A program made the translations under genes and the position numbers. From the NCBI GenBank assembly GCA_963070105.1, contig OY718808.1, positions 6,177,738 to 6,241,737 of the forward strand: 64,000 bases of DNA, in the 5' to 3' direction. Below, piece after piece: positions 1 to 13,259 of this stretch (position 1 is the first letter of the stretch; every line of letters begins with the position of its first letter). Origin of the DNA: Litomosoides sigmodontis (taxonomy: Eukaryota; Nematoda; Chromadorea; Rhabditida; Onchocercidae). A model generated the notes under the pieces. It was given only the letters and a program-made list of their open reading frames with translations. It was not told the origin of the DNA and searched no databases.

Positions 1-46
1 ATTTCATCGAGATGATCGGTTTGAGATCATAAACGATAACAATTGG

Positions 47-126
<80 letters not shown>

Positions 127-235
127 GCATTACCTCTTTAATTTTACAGTTAACATTTGCCGTGTGAAATGCAAGTCTGTGATTCGTGATGATATGATAG
201 TGCAAGTATCCGAGGGTAGTGATTTCATGAATTAA
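1..235. other. Left-edge non-coding stretch
   Basis: This lies downstream of the minus-strand gene that ends at 236. Apart from the CA microsatellite at 50-122 I see no coding or structured element. It probably contains the 3' UTR of that gene. Confidence 0.4.
50..122. repeat. (CA)n microsatellite
   Basis: Almost uninterrupted CA dinucleotide run of about 72 bases, broken only near its right end (ACTCACG). It lies downstream of the minus-strand gene ending at 236. Confidence 0.97.
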
Positions 236-1682
236 CTAGCATGACTTGATCAGTCGAGTGTAACTGACATGGCAGGGTCGCATTGTGGCACATCGGGGAA
301 TATCCGATCGCTGTTCAAGCTGGAGGAGTAGTAGTGGGTGCTTGGCCAATTCTGATGCTTCGCTAGGCTTCAGTGTTAGATCCCATCCCACTACCTCACG
401 ACAATTGCCATGCATTCCTGAAGTTTAGCAACTCAGACTAAAGGCAAATGAACTTTCGAGAAGCCAATTATATATCCGTGCAGAAGGAAGTTGCAAGCAA
501 ATGCGTACGTGCAAAGTTTGGTTCTTTTTTGGACTTTTAAAAGGCTAACAATGCATATATCGTTCCTTCTTCACCTTCTCTTCCTTCCAGGCATAATACG
601 TTTGTCATCCACGAAGTCTTCCCACCCGTAAATCATTTATTTACTTCTTTTTCTCCCTCTCTATCGTTGCACTTGCAGCAAATTTAACTTTCACTGTATT
701 AGCCTTTCTTTTTTCTTTTATTCCCACCCTTAAGATTTAACTTTCAAGACTTGAGACTAGTCGCGGTAAATAAGTATAATTGATTTGTCCTAAAATACGT
801 GTAGTACAGTCTGCACTACTTGTATCCTTTAAATTTTACGGGAAATAAGTTTGAAAAGACGTAAATGGCTTACGCGTATGTTGTTCTAGTTTTTTAAATT
901 AAACTATCGGAAATGCGCATGTCAACAAACATTAAGGATTTACTTATATTTACATTTATTACTATTTTGCTTATTAGCAAAGACAGACGCGGAGTGAATA
1001 AGATGGTTATTAAAATTAATAACTGAAGAAGCCCTTACTTCATCGATTGGGCATCGGCTTGTTTAATTTCATTTTACTCGCAGTTCCTCTGTCTATTTTC
1101 CACTTGAAGAGATTACTTACTTCTAACAGAGAGTTTGAGGACCTCGTCATCTTCCCCTACCGTATATCCTTGCATATTTTCTAAATTGTCCCATCCAGTT
1201 ATTCCGCGTGGTTTGCTGATGGTTGGCAGAGCAATAAGCGTAATATAAATCTTTTGAACTGCTTGGTGATGATGCCTTAGACCTTTGCTCTGCTCAGATA
1301 TCAATTTCGAAGTTTGATTGCTGCGACTCTTCATGAAATGCTTTACATCAATCAATGCTGAAAAACAAGTCAATGGTAGGGCCTACTTCTGAAATTATTC
1401 TTAGGCGCTTTCAAGACGAATATCCAATTTCTGCCTTTTAGACTTCACGCAGCAAACGTCCGAAATACCTTTCATATGGCATAAATCACTCACTCTAATT
1501 CCTCTTATTTCGATTACACGCAGAGTGTCTCTCAGTGAAATTTGTAAAATGAAAATGCTTCTATGCACGGCCAGCTTTTTTGTTACTGTTAGCTTCACGT
1601 AAGCTACACTTTCTATGATTGGAATAGCGATCTTCTTGATCTCCGCATAAGTGAGGAGGAGTATTACTCGATCAATTATCAT
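236..1682 (-). CDS. Unidentified spliced gene, minus strand
   Basis: I do not recognise this protein. Exons in transcript order are 1682-1469, 1357-1121 and 417-236, which join in phase to about 210 residues. The middle exon is the best supported: it has a TTTTTCAG acceptor, an AGAA/GTAAGT donor and an uninterrupted 78-codon frame including GITGWDNLENMQGYTVGEDD. The last exon has a CTTCAG acceptor and stays open for 59 codons to TAG. The first exon is weaker. It donates in the matching phase at ATGAAAG/GTATTT, but its start is uncertain: further in-frame ATGs lie upstream (near 1720) and inside it (1474). No signal peptide, membrane segment or known motif is visible. The start codon chosen here is only 22 bases from that of the plus-strand gene at 1705, which makes one or both 5' ends doubtful. 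Confidence 0.5.
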
Positions 1683-1704
1683 CGATGAAAAGCTACTTTT
1701 GCAG

Positions 1705-2905
1705 ATGTCCGATCTAGGCATGCAGGAAGGACTGGCACGACATCGCGGTTTCGCAGTCAAAGCTCGCGAAGTGCTCTTAGAACCACCAGCGCCATTTTCA
1801 GTTGTCGCAGTAAATTTTCTGTTAAATATTTCTGTCTTTCCCTTAATTTAGAATTTGTTCTTACTTTCAACCAAAATCTTACTTTACCAAAATTTCCTTA
1901 TTCTGTCCTACTTGATTTTTCTACTTTGTTTTTCGGCGCAAGAATTAGCAAAAATTCAAGTGAGAAATACGCATAAATAGGTTGAAAGAATAAAAGTGAT
2001 CATCGAAATTGCTTCGCTGTTTTTTGAGATGTTTATTTGGACTGAAAGATGTGAACCTATTCGGCTTAAAATTAAAAACACGCCTTGTGATTAGTAAGGA
2101 CTAATTCAACTTGAAGTATTAATTCAGACTACACAAGCAGCGATACTGGTTGCTTTGACAGCATATTAGCAAAAACGATGTGTTGGATCAATGTGGAAAT
2201 GACTTACTTCATTTCCTTTTTAAATGTTGAAAAACTTTCAAAGCTTTGCAGTATTGAAATTTTAATTTATTGTTGCAAAATTTTCGGGTCATTAAACACT
2301 TTCACTTATTTCTTCTCTCCTTTACTTACTTACATTTAATTGTCGCTGCCCTATTTTCCTTCCACATTCTTAAAGTAATTAACATCTTAATTACTAACAA
2401 CAGGTATCTAGACAATAAATTTAGTTAACACATATTTTGCTCCAGGATATCTCGGGAAATTCATCTGATAGATCTAGCAATTTAAAGTCACCTCACCGTG
2501 GATTTAAGGCAAAAGCACGCGAAATGCTTGTGGAGAGGCAAACACATAACAGTCATTATAGCTCAAAACGTAAGTTTATTCGTTGCATTGTATTTCCAAG
2601 GACAGTTTTATACCAATTAAAAAATATATACATTTTTAAAATTTAAAAGATTTTTCGATTTTTCGGTATTTTACAGATTGCCGATTTGTTTAAATTATCT
2701 AAAAAAAGTTTCACCTAAAAGTATTGAGTTTTCTTGAAGCAGTCCGATCGGATTTCAACATATTCCATAAGCAAAGATTTTACGCAAATCATGAGGCTTC
2801 GGATAAATCACTGTTGCAACGAGCAAATATTGGTATGTTATTACACCATTTCAGTTACCTTCTCAAAAACAGAAAATTTCATCCTTTTGTTTCATTCATC
2901 AAGCT

Positions 2906-2938
<33 letters not shown>

Positions 2939-3821
2939 ATATTAATTGAGCAAATGCAAAGCATGACTTGCCGCATGAAATCTCAAAAAAGTTGGATTTT
3001 ATTTACTGAAGTCAGCTGACCAACTCTTCTTTCCTCACACTTCTTCAAGAGTCTCAGGTCAAACTTGTTATCACCACCACTGTCATCATCAACGACATTT
3101 GCACATAACCGAAACGTAAGATGGCCTTTGTGTTTCCCAAAGAAAAATAAAGGAAAGGGAAATTTAAGAGCTTACGGATAGGATATTTTATCAAAGTTAA
3201 AATAAGGAAGTGCTCACAATGGAAAGCGCATTAATATAACAATCGTTTGCTGAGAGGAAAACGATGATTTTTGATTTAAATTTATTAATTGTCATTTCAT
3301 GCCTTTGTCGAATTATCTTAGAATTAAGTGAGCGATTTTTTTAAATTCAACTTTTAATTTCCCTATGGCATCTGCTCTGGTGGCAAAGATATTTTGCTTT
3401 TTTTATCAGAAAAATTTGACCAACTGGAAATGTAACTGCATTTTTGGAACTAATAAATTCACAAGTTTTGCACTTAGCAACAGATTTGTAACAAATCATA
3501 GTGTGAGCTATATCCGCGACCCAGCGGCTGATCACGTGGCAAGCATACTGACCTTCGTTTCCCGTCTCCTTAGTTGAGAGGAAGGAGAACGGAAGACGCA
3601 GACGTGACGTGTTTCCAGGTTATGACAAGAGAGAGACTCTCATTCCACATTCCAAACTGTCGAGAATTAAAGCCCACAAGCTGCTTGGTGAAGCCGAGAA
3701 AACTCGGTCAGCTAACGAAATTTTCTACGATAAATGCATGAAACGAGTGCGAAATCCATCAGTACGGTACGACTTACCATCTGCAAGGCTAGACGTTTCT
3801 TTGTTCTTTTTAAGGAAGTAG
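1705..3821 (+). CDS. Small basic protein with repeated KARE-type motif
   Basis: Four exons (1705-1809, 2446-2569, 2740-2832, 3619-3821) join in phase to a 174-residue protein ending at TAG 3819. The ATG directly follows a TTTTGCAG acceptor, as at a trans-splice site; an upstream exon is the alternative. Exons 1 and 2 carry near-copies of one motif, RGFAVKAREVLLE and RGFKAKAREMLVE. Exon 4 has a looser relative, LSRIKAHKLLGEAEK, followed by a charged tail (IFYDKCMKRVRNPSVRYDLP). The product is hydrophilic and basic, with no signal peptide. I do not recognise the family and propose no function. An extra exon at 3052-3115 would break the frame of exon 4, so I left it out. If exon 4 is spliced on at 3794 rather than terminal, the gene would be longer. 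Confidence 0.45.
2905..2939. repeat. (GA)n microsatellite
   Basis: GA-rich run with a few AAAG interruptions, inside the third intron of the gene at 1705-3821. Confidence 0.9.
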
Positions 3822-6800
3822 GCTTTCATTTAAAAATGAAAAAAGTATGAAAACGGAAAGCAATACAGCGATGATGTCATTAGACTAGAAAGTGGAGGGG
3901 AAGGGACGGCACATAAAATTTTCGAGAGTGCTCAAGATGAAATGGTGAGTGATTGTTGAACCGCTGGAATTTTCGAATTTTCAGTTCCTCACATGGCAGT
4001 CTCACAGCAAGATATCCCGATACACAGCGGTTAGTAATTCTATTTCTGAAATCCATTTTAAAAATCGCCTTCAAATCCTATCTCAGAGCGGTGGTCAAGT
4101 GATGAATTATTAATAGCATCAATCAAAAAAAAAATTCACAAAACGCCGAATTCATATTTACTGAGAAATGGCGCGAAAACGTTAAAAATAAAGTTGTCGA
4201 CAACTTTTCTAGAAAAAGTAGCTCACTTATAAGTTAAGAACCAAGGTGGAATATCAGTTTTGATAATAGCTCCTTTCAGAAGTGAAACAGCTAAAATGAT
4301 GAACTACGCGAATGATGTTTGACAAGCCTCAAATAGATTTCGATGGCAGAAAAGAAAGTGCTGATTGCTTGAAATGAAGAAATTAGTAGCAATGTTAAGA
4401 TATTTAAATTTTGGTTGTGTAATTCGAACTCATTTTCATTCGGTGATGTGCGTACGGCCATTTTAAAGTCCATCAAATTATGTACAAAATAATAAAAATG
4501 AAGTTTAACGGTTGAGCATAACATCCCATAATTCTATCTCATTCAAAAGAAATATAATAATTGTGTCACAAAAATCATGCAATAAAATGGTAACTTTTAA
4601 ATTATTAAAAATTTAATGCGATCTCCGATCTGAATAAAACAACTTTCACAAAAACTTAATAAAAGCGCAATCAATTTCCAAAAATTAGACCTAAAAATTA
4701 ACACTTTTAAAATTGTGACGATCTATCACTTAAACGACTTTCGAATATCAGAGAAAATTTTCTCACACGTAGATCCAGGTAGAGAGGGCTGCAAGATTTT
4801 TATTCCTACTCGAATTGATGATGAAGCGAAACAACGCTACTTACATTGCATTACACGTAGATCGGTAAAGGTCTCCAAAACACACGTGATGTCAACCCTA
4901 CCCCTCAATGTCTCTATAATTTAAAAAAGATCTCACCCGACCATTTTTCATTTCCTCTCTAAGACTTTACAGCGAATAATATCGAAACTGCCAAACGTAT
5001 GAGAATACTTCGATTTCGCGGTGTTCCATGAAATTCTATTTCAAATTAGATTTATTCATCCATTTCATTAGTAATTCTCAGCTTTTCAGTGCAGCTCTTA
5101 ATCAACTTGTGGTGATTTAACAAGTATCGAACTGTGTTGGCGAATATTTTCTCACCGCCGTACTGTATTTCGGTATTCCCTCATTGCCGTATGAAAGGAT
5201 AACTGTCATATCGCAAGTACTACAAAGCGCACAGTATACTACAGAAACCGTTGCATAATCGGACAGCAGCGACCTGTTTGTGTTTCTACCACATTACAAT
5301 ACAATTAATTCTACATTCTGTCCAGAAGATTTAACCATCTTGCACAAAAGTTTAAGTTTTATTAAAATTTTTGGCTTATTAAATCCTAGGTTATCAAAAT
5401 TTGTATTATTTTATAATTTGATAAGGAAATTAAGAGAGAAGTATAATTGAGGCCACAGAGATATTTTGAACCGAGTATTTTAAAAGTAAAAGGAATGGAA
5501 GTTTACTACCACTTAACTCAGAAACAACTGCATACTCATTTGCACCAGCAAATTAAGGTGACAACTGCTGAAAGTACAGTTAAAACGGGTATCATAAGTA
5601 TCGCTACTGTGACATTATACTTGTAGTGTGCTTCGTAATCAGCTACTCCATATCCGATCACCGGCTCCTGTAAAAGTTACATTTTCCTCTTCCGAACTTA
5701 AGTTTCACTTCAACAACTCCATTTGTTAAGAAGACAACAGCTGCGCCAATATGATAGAGAAGGTTTGAATTAAATAACTTGTTGATGATTGCTGATTGCC
5801 AAATGTTTAATCTATAACTTGTCAAAACGTAATTGGAATTGATATTTAAATATTTCGAAAAAGAAACCAGCCTTGTCACTGAAGTGGGATGTGTGCTACG
5901 ACATCAGAAAGTTAAACAAACTTTGAATTTGCATTTCACTACCTTAAAAATATTCGTTCGTTTTCTCGATTCAGCAATACTTTTATACAGCATTAACATA
6001 AATTTCATGAAATACGGCTTTTTGTATCTTTTAGCGTCCAAGTAATCGCTACACCAAAAAAGAGAAAAATGACCAATCGATTGATCACAAAAGTGTAATG
6101 TAACTGTTTTGCATTTTGGAACATTCAATCCTTTTCACATTGATTATCATCATGAAATTTAAGTCGCAAGTTCATTAGCTTCTCATAAACAATAGATAGT
6201 TGGAAAGTTTGCAAAAACATATTTTCAAAATATTTCAATGTTTCAATTTCAATGATAAGTAGTGCTTGGAGATTCTTTTGATGTCAGTTTCTACTGGCAA
6301 AAATAAAATCTCTCCGTACCGTGGAATTTTCACTTACCTTTCGTCAAACCGTGCGATACAGTACCACTTCGTTTGATTCATCGTTGTTTGATGCATTGTC
6401 ACGTAATCGGGCAAGTTGTGTTGGACAGAGATATTTTTAAGTTTTTTTTCCATGAATTTGACAGCATATTTCCTCGGCTCAAGCAATCCAATAATGGCTT
6501 TACCCTTGTTTTCTGCAAAAAACTATTCAGATTTGATCACAAAAATATTAATTAATTAAAGCCTGAAAAGATAACTGTAAGTATTAAGGACAGTTAGCTA
6601 AAATTTATGTTCGCTTTCTTCAAAAATTTTCAGTCCAATTGTCTGAAAGCTAATTTTTGTAACGTAGAAAGGCTTCTATTCCCATTAATTTAAGATTAAA
6701 TATCTTCAATACACTCATTTAAAAGCACGCATCATATAGAACTGATTTAATGACGATGCTTTCAACATTACTTTGCAAAATGAGAAATCGAATTACTGAA

Positions 6801-6926
6801 ATTCAGTAATTCTCCAAGGGCAATTAAAGCCTTCCGTTCTGTGCTTCAGTTACGTAGGCTTTTCTGAATTCTTCATTTCATTGTTCCTTATAAGGTAGAG
6901 AAACTGGATATTTCATTTACTAATGA
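3822..6926. other. Intergenic region, no convincing gene
   Basis: About 3.1 kb of AT-rich DNA. The most gene-like piece is a plus-strand open frame at 4715-4864 (HVDPGREGCKIF, then DDEAKQRYLHCITRRS) that ends at a possible donor, GTAAAG. I found no partner exon in a compatible phase. A short minus-strand frame at 3880-4026 after a TTTCAG is likewise unsupported. No repeats or structured RNA were noticed. Confidence 0.4.
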
Positions 6927-8483
6927 TCAAGTAATCGTTATATCACAAAAAGTAAATGTCCCTAAGGAGAGGGAGGGAGAGGGAGAGGGAGAGAGAGGCT
7001 TGTGCAAACCATTATTGGTAAGTTGTTCCACATAAACATTGTCGAAGATATGCATCTCATAAAAGCCTGCACGATCGGATGTGTCATTGGTAATGAGGAC
7101 GATATTGCTATTCTCTCTCAAGAATAACGATGAACTTTTTGTTCTGAAAAATTTTCGTTGGAATTGATATACTGAAAATGCTAGACGCATCAAGTAATAC
7201 GTTTTGAATAGACGTAAGCTATGGAGATGAAGCATCCTCTACGTCCAACATTCACGCTTTGCAACGGTTTTCCGATGATCCAGTCGGACAGCAATCCACA
7301 AAAGTGTTTTTAAGAATTCATCACAAACTTAAATCACTCGATACTGTAATCGCATTCCTTATGATATAACAATGATAGATTCAATTAATTCATAATATAG
7401 TTGCTAAGTAAATTCGAAATTGCTGGAAAACTATGAGCCTACTAACCTGATAAGTTTGACACGGCGTTTACCACCAAAGTACGTAATTTTTTCAAGTAGA
7501 TTATCCGAGACGGCACAAAAAAAGCTAAAACCTATGGGGAATTGTATCAAATTGGTGCACGCTTTTCGCTGTTCATGAACAAATAGAACTTGACTGTTTT
7601 CCGGATTGCAGTAGAACAGTTTACCTATAAAGAGTTTTCATATATCAAAATGGATAAATATTGGCTGGTCAGATGGTGATGTGGATCGATTGGATTCAAA
7701 AACTGCCCTTTTAGATGATGGAGAAACTTAAAGCGCGAAAATCGATTTAGGAAAATTATTTGACAAGCAGTAGTAGCAAAGATTTGGATTGATGACACGT
7801 GCCTTCCCTTTCAACAACTATCATTAACAGCTATTTTAATTTTACGTCATAAAAGGAAAAAGAAAATGCTGCACATCAGTAAGAGATATGCCAACGTCCC
7901 TCAAACCTTCAGCTTTTTCCTTTCCTCGGACTTTACCAAAAAAAAATTTTTTTTTTGAAACAAACTAATTTCCAGTCATTTTCAGCACCAACAACAAACC
8001 GCTAAATTTCCAAGCGCAACTGACAACAACTGCTAAGCGTGCTTGAGGCACAAACAGTACAATTACTTGTCCATTTTTCAAAATATGAACATTTACGCCG
8101 TGGCAGATTTTCCTTCTGTCCGAATCAATTAGTTTTAGTTCCCTCAGAAAATTTGAATTTGCTATCTGCAAACAAAAGGGAAGTCTATGTGCTTCATGCA
8201 TTCCCATAAGCCAGAAGGCTTATGTGATATGCAAAAGGTTACTACTATCATGCATTGGTTCAAAACAACATTAGAGCTTTTCCTAACTTAAATTGCATCG
8301 TTAACAGTTTGATGTGGTCGCTTCAAATCTCACCAGCCAGTGAGGCACTGCGAATATTGTACAAGCACTTGTTACTCCTATGATAGTGGAGCTGTCGTTG
8401 GTTGAATTAAAATAATTTCCGATGTTGCAATCCTCTGTTTGCACAGCAATAGACAGATGCAACATTATTACAACAAATAACAT
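6927..8483 (-). CDS. Secreted protein, possible CUB-like domain
   Basis: Exons 8483-8334, 8165-8000, 7624-7447 and 7143-6927 join in phase to about 236 residues. The ATG is preceded by an in-frame TGA and a TTTCAG acceptor near 8502, which fixes the start. The first 16 or so residues (MLFVVIMLHLSIAVQT) look like a signal peptide; Cys residues follow, with several NST/NDS/NDT glycosylation sites. Exon 3 reads LFYCNPENSQVLFVHE. Exon 4 ends with ITNDTSDRAGFYEMHI, which resembles the closing strand of CUB domains (hydrophobic, S/T-D-x-S, then GF-x-a/e-x-y). The CUB call rests on that stretch alone. The last residues are encoded by a GGGAGA microsatellite (repeated Ser-Pro); alternatively exon 4 donates at 7010 (AATG/GTTTGC) and the true 3' end lies further left, perhaps near 6824. 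Confidence 0.6.
6966..6998. repeat. GGGAGA-type purine microsatellite
   Basis: Short run of GGGAGA/GAGA units. In the simplest model of the minus-strand gene at 6927-8483 it is translated as a Ser-Pro/Ser-Leu tail. Confidence 0.85.
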
Positions 8484-8503
8484 TCAAAGAGTAGCCTCCT
8501 CCT

Positions 8504-10172
8504 GAAATCCACGAAATAATTGTTATTTGGATTGTGATATTAATTGTACAAACAAAGCTTGCAATTAATTTTGAAATGGCGAAATTTCCGCTCTTCCACT
8601 TTTGAGGGCATGCCACACCGACTGCTATGACTAATTTGCATTCTAACAAACGTGATCATTTCGTCCACGAAAGACCATGCCTTGATATCTTCTGCAGCAC
8701 ATCTAAGCGCCCTATGCCGTTATAAAATAGTAAATACAAAATTTCGAAAATCATCCAACATTTATATTACAGAAACGAATCGGGCAGAATATGCAAAAAT
8801 TTATTTTTTGATTTCATCTACAAGCATTGGAAGTTGAAAATAAGCGGCAATAAACCACTTGTCTAAACACTTCATCTAAAAAATTTTAAATTTCCTGATT
8901 TCTCATAACTTATTGTCATAAACTTTGATAAGGAAGAGATGCAAATGTTAACTATGTGAAGGAAAGGCAGAATTCTGAGGTGTTTTCCATAGAATTGATT
9001 GAAGTGCATATGCACTTCAGTATCATAAATCACAGCACACTATCTGAGCATAATTTTTCCCATTCGTTTCTCGCAGAGTAATATTGCAACGTGAAATTTC
9101 ATAACCCTTGCACGAATTTAAAGAATAAACTGAATTGAAATAGGCGGTGTTAGATGGAATCTGTTCAAGAAGATAAAATTTGAACAAAAATTTATTAAGA
9201 AGCCATGAAGGCAACCGGGACAGATGTCTCGAAGACCTGTAACTCTGTAACGCATAGTCGACACGGCGAAGGACGCCGGAAGAGAAAGCCGGCTCAGTCG
9301 GAAAAGCGGGCGCATGCACATTTGCATGAGGCAGTGCAGAACCTGATGTCTATGATTCAAAGTAGGCACCGATCCTGTCCTACAGTTATTGTTGCCAACA
9401 GAATGAGCATTTTGAATCGGCCATCACTTTTAATGAAACGATCATTGCGCTCGCCAAGGGAGGGCATAGACTCCATCCTTGGTCATCAGGTTTTCCTACA
9501 TAAGCTGCACTGCCAGTAGTCAAAATCTTCGCTGTAGTACCAATTGGCAGAACACTTCACGGTGATCATCTGGACGTTCTGCCACCGTATATTGGCCACG
9601 TTTTCACCCTTACCACCGTGAAGATTCTGCATTGATGCACTCAAACGATGTTGAACGAAGTGTCGGCAATTTTTTTGTCGATGTTATAAATGGAATAAAA
9701 AAGTACGTTCATCTTTAATGATCACTTTTCACATCAGCCAATCATTTTACATCCTTTAAACTAAAAGTTTCGAAACGTTATAATTTAGTCATTCAGAGAC
9801 ATCTTCCTCGGTAGCTGCATTGATTTTTCTCGTTTCAGATTCCTACTATATTAGAAGAAAAATCTGCTTGCTTGCGAATATTGATTATCAGTAGGATTCT
9901 TCAGCAAATCATCACCACTTAACGTAACCACCACATCTCTTATTGTAAGGAAGATAACGGTAGACATCGATATATATATATATACATGTACAGGTCATTT
10001 ATTATTGTTAATCTACACAGATTCGTATTGTATTTTCGATTCTTTGGAATATCATTCCTTTAATCTTAAATCGCAAAACGGAATTTCGTGTTATTTAGCA
10101 ATATTCCTGAGATGCGTTGCCCACCACTGCTAGTATTAATAACTGGAAAATGTTATGCGACTAAACGCTCCA
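8504..10172. other. Intergenic region with a GC-richer island
   Basis: Between the secreted-protein gene and the coiled-coil gene. Most is AT-rich and empty. The segment 9190-9660 is visibly richer in GC and holds a 104-codon plus-strand open frame (9205-9519) that ends at CAG/TAG. A second frame, +1 shifted, continues after it to about 9635 (VPIGRTLHGDHLDVLPPYIG). The minus strand has a 47-codon frame over 9490-9635. I cannot decide whether it is an exon, a decayed gene or a repeat. A short TA run is at 9969-9985. Confidence 0.4.
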
Positions 10173-11751
<1,579 letters not shown>

Positions 11752-12337
11752 TTCTCAGATCTGAAACGCAGAAGAGTGGTAGAGATGAGAGGTGAGCTTA
11801 AAAGTTGTACTAAACAAAACTAATAAATCTAACAATAAATATATTCAGAGCCTCCTCCAAACAACAGCTCATTGAATCCATAACTCTTACTAAATATGGC
11901 CGTCCGCTGTAAATCACAACATTCAAAATAAATATCTCCGGTAAACTATTGCCGTTAAAAGCCATTCGCACACGAGCTTACAACTTACGTTTGTATATTT
12001 TATCGTTTTTTTAAATTTACATTCTTCCGCTTAACCTTCAGAGTAAGCGTTTATAACTTCACCGTTAACGTGATTTGCTGCATACCGAAGGTAAGGAAGA
12101 AGAAGTAGAAGGCATAATTCACTTCGGAATGCGTAACGTTTGTGAAAAGGATAGAAGATTTTCATGCTGTCACCGCGTTTCCATCAGTATGTTGGAACCC
12201 GTTCAACAGTGGGCGTCGGGGGTCGCAAACGTGGTCGTTACTTTTTGTTGACCGTAGGTTGTTTTTTGTTGTGTTGTGAGTAAAACAGTTTCAGTACTGC
12301 TGAATACCGAAAGCGACTTTTTGGTACATCATAAAGG
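11752..12337. promoter_or_regulatory. Divergent intergenic region, probable shared promoter
   Basis: 586 bases separate the proposed start of the minus-strand coiled-coil gene from the ATG of SAYSD1, so both promoters should lie here. No TATA-like or other defined motif stands out. The last 40 bases contain a 15-base copy of SAYSD1 coding sequence (12299-12313 repeated at 12362-12376). Confidence 0.35.
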
Positions 12338-13069
12338 ATGAAGTGCGTGGAAGGAAGATTAGCTGAATACCGAAAGAAAGAAGGTGCTGCTTATAGAAAC
12401 AGTAAGGTTATTATTAGGTTTTTATTATCAACACCGCAGTTATTTCATTTTAGTATATTAATACTGAACTTTTTGAGATTGAATTGTTGGCGTGCATATC
12501 AAAGCCGTTTTGGTGTGCAACAGCAAAAGTTCTGTCATTTCTCTAAAAAGAGGTAATTGAAATAGAGATTCATAATAACGCAATGAACATAAGCGTCTCT
12601 GAATGCATTTCAAGAATGAAAGGTCCGTGCAGTTTCTTGGGAGAAATTACGAAAACTTATATTCTAGCGAAAAACTTTCCAGATTTCAAACTGTGCTAAG
12701 ATTTATGAAAAGCAGTCTAGGAACAATGGGGGCGTAGCCGTTCAGTCCACTGCCATCGCAAAGTTTGTAAATATTTTGCTGAAACCAATCCATCTGTGTT
12801 TGTGCTTCTACAATCATTGGCCACGTTCGTGCATTGTTTTTGTAGTACTTTCATGGCTTATTACTCAATTGTATTTCACTTACATTGAATTTGGTTTTGT
12901 GTTTTTTGTTTCTTCATTATTTGTCTTCTTATTTATCAACCTAGGAAGTCGAAAGCCTGGAGAATTGAGTGCCTATTCTGTATTCAATCCTCACTGCGAA
13001 CGTTTGCCTGGCACATTGACAGCAGAACATTTCGAAAGAGATTTATTAAAGAGGAAAGTGTTGCCTTAA
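12338..13069 (+). CDS. SAYSD1: SAYSvFN domain-containing protein 1 homologue
   Basis: Two exons, 12338-12406 and 12683-13069, give 151 residues. The start (MKCVEGRLAEYRKKEG) matches the conserved N-terminal EQRLAEFR-type helix of the family. Residues about 73-110 are a hydrophobic hairpin-like membrane region. The signature SAYSVFN is at 119-125, followed by NPHCERLPGTLTAEHFERDL, the conserved C-terminal block. SAYSD1 is a small ER/translocon membrane protein known in animals to bind UFMylated ribosomes and help clear stalled nascent chains. Length is slightly shorter than the human protein (about 180). The intron donor used is AAG/GTTATT, because the stronger-looking A/GTAAGG five bases earlier would break the frame. 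A polyadenylation signal AATAAA is at 13526-13531. Confidence 0.93.
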
Positions 13070-13196
13070 GGTTCTTCCAAGCAAAACATTGCTCGCTTCT
13101 GAAATTAGTCCCTCAATTGCCTGTCTTTTGCTCTTCATTACAATTTATGTTGATTATTTTCTTTCGTCATATACCAATGCAATTTTATACATGTCA

Positions 13197-13259
<63 letters not shown>

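Noticed and set aside
3052..3115. Possible extra His-rich exon in the gene at 1705-3821
   Set aside because: It has plausible splice sites, but its inclusion leaves the next exon out of frame.
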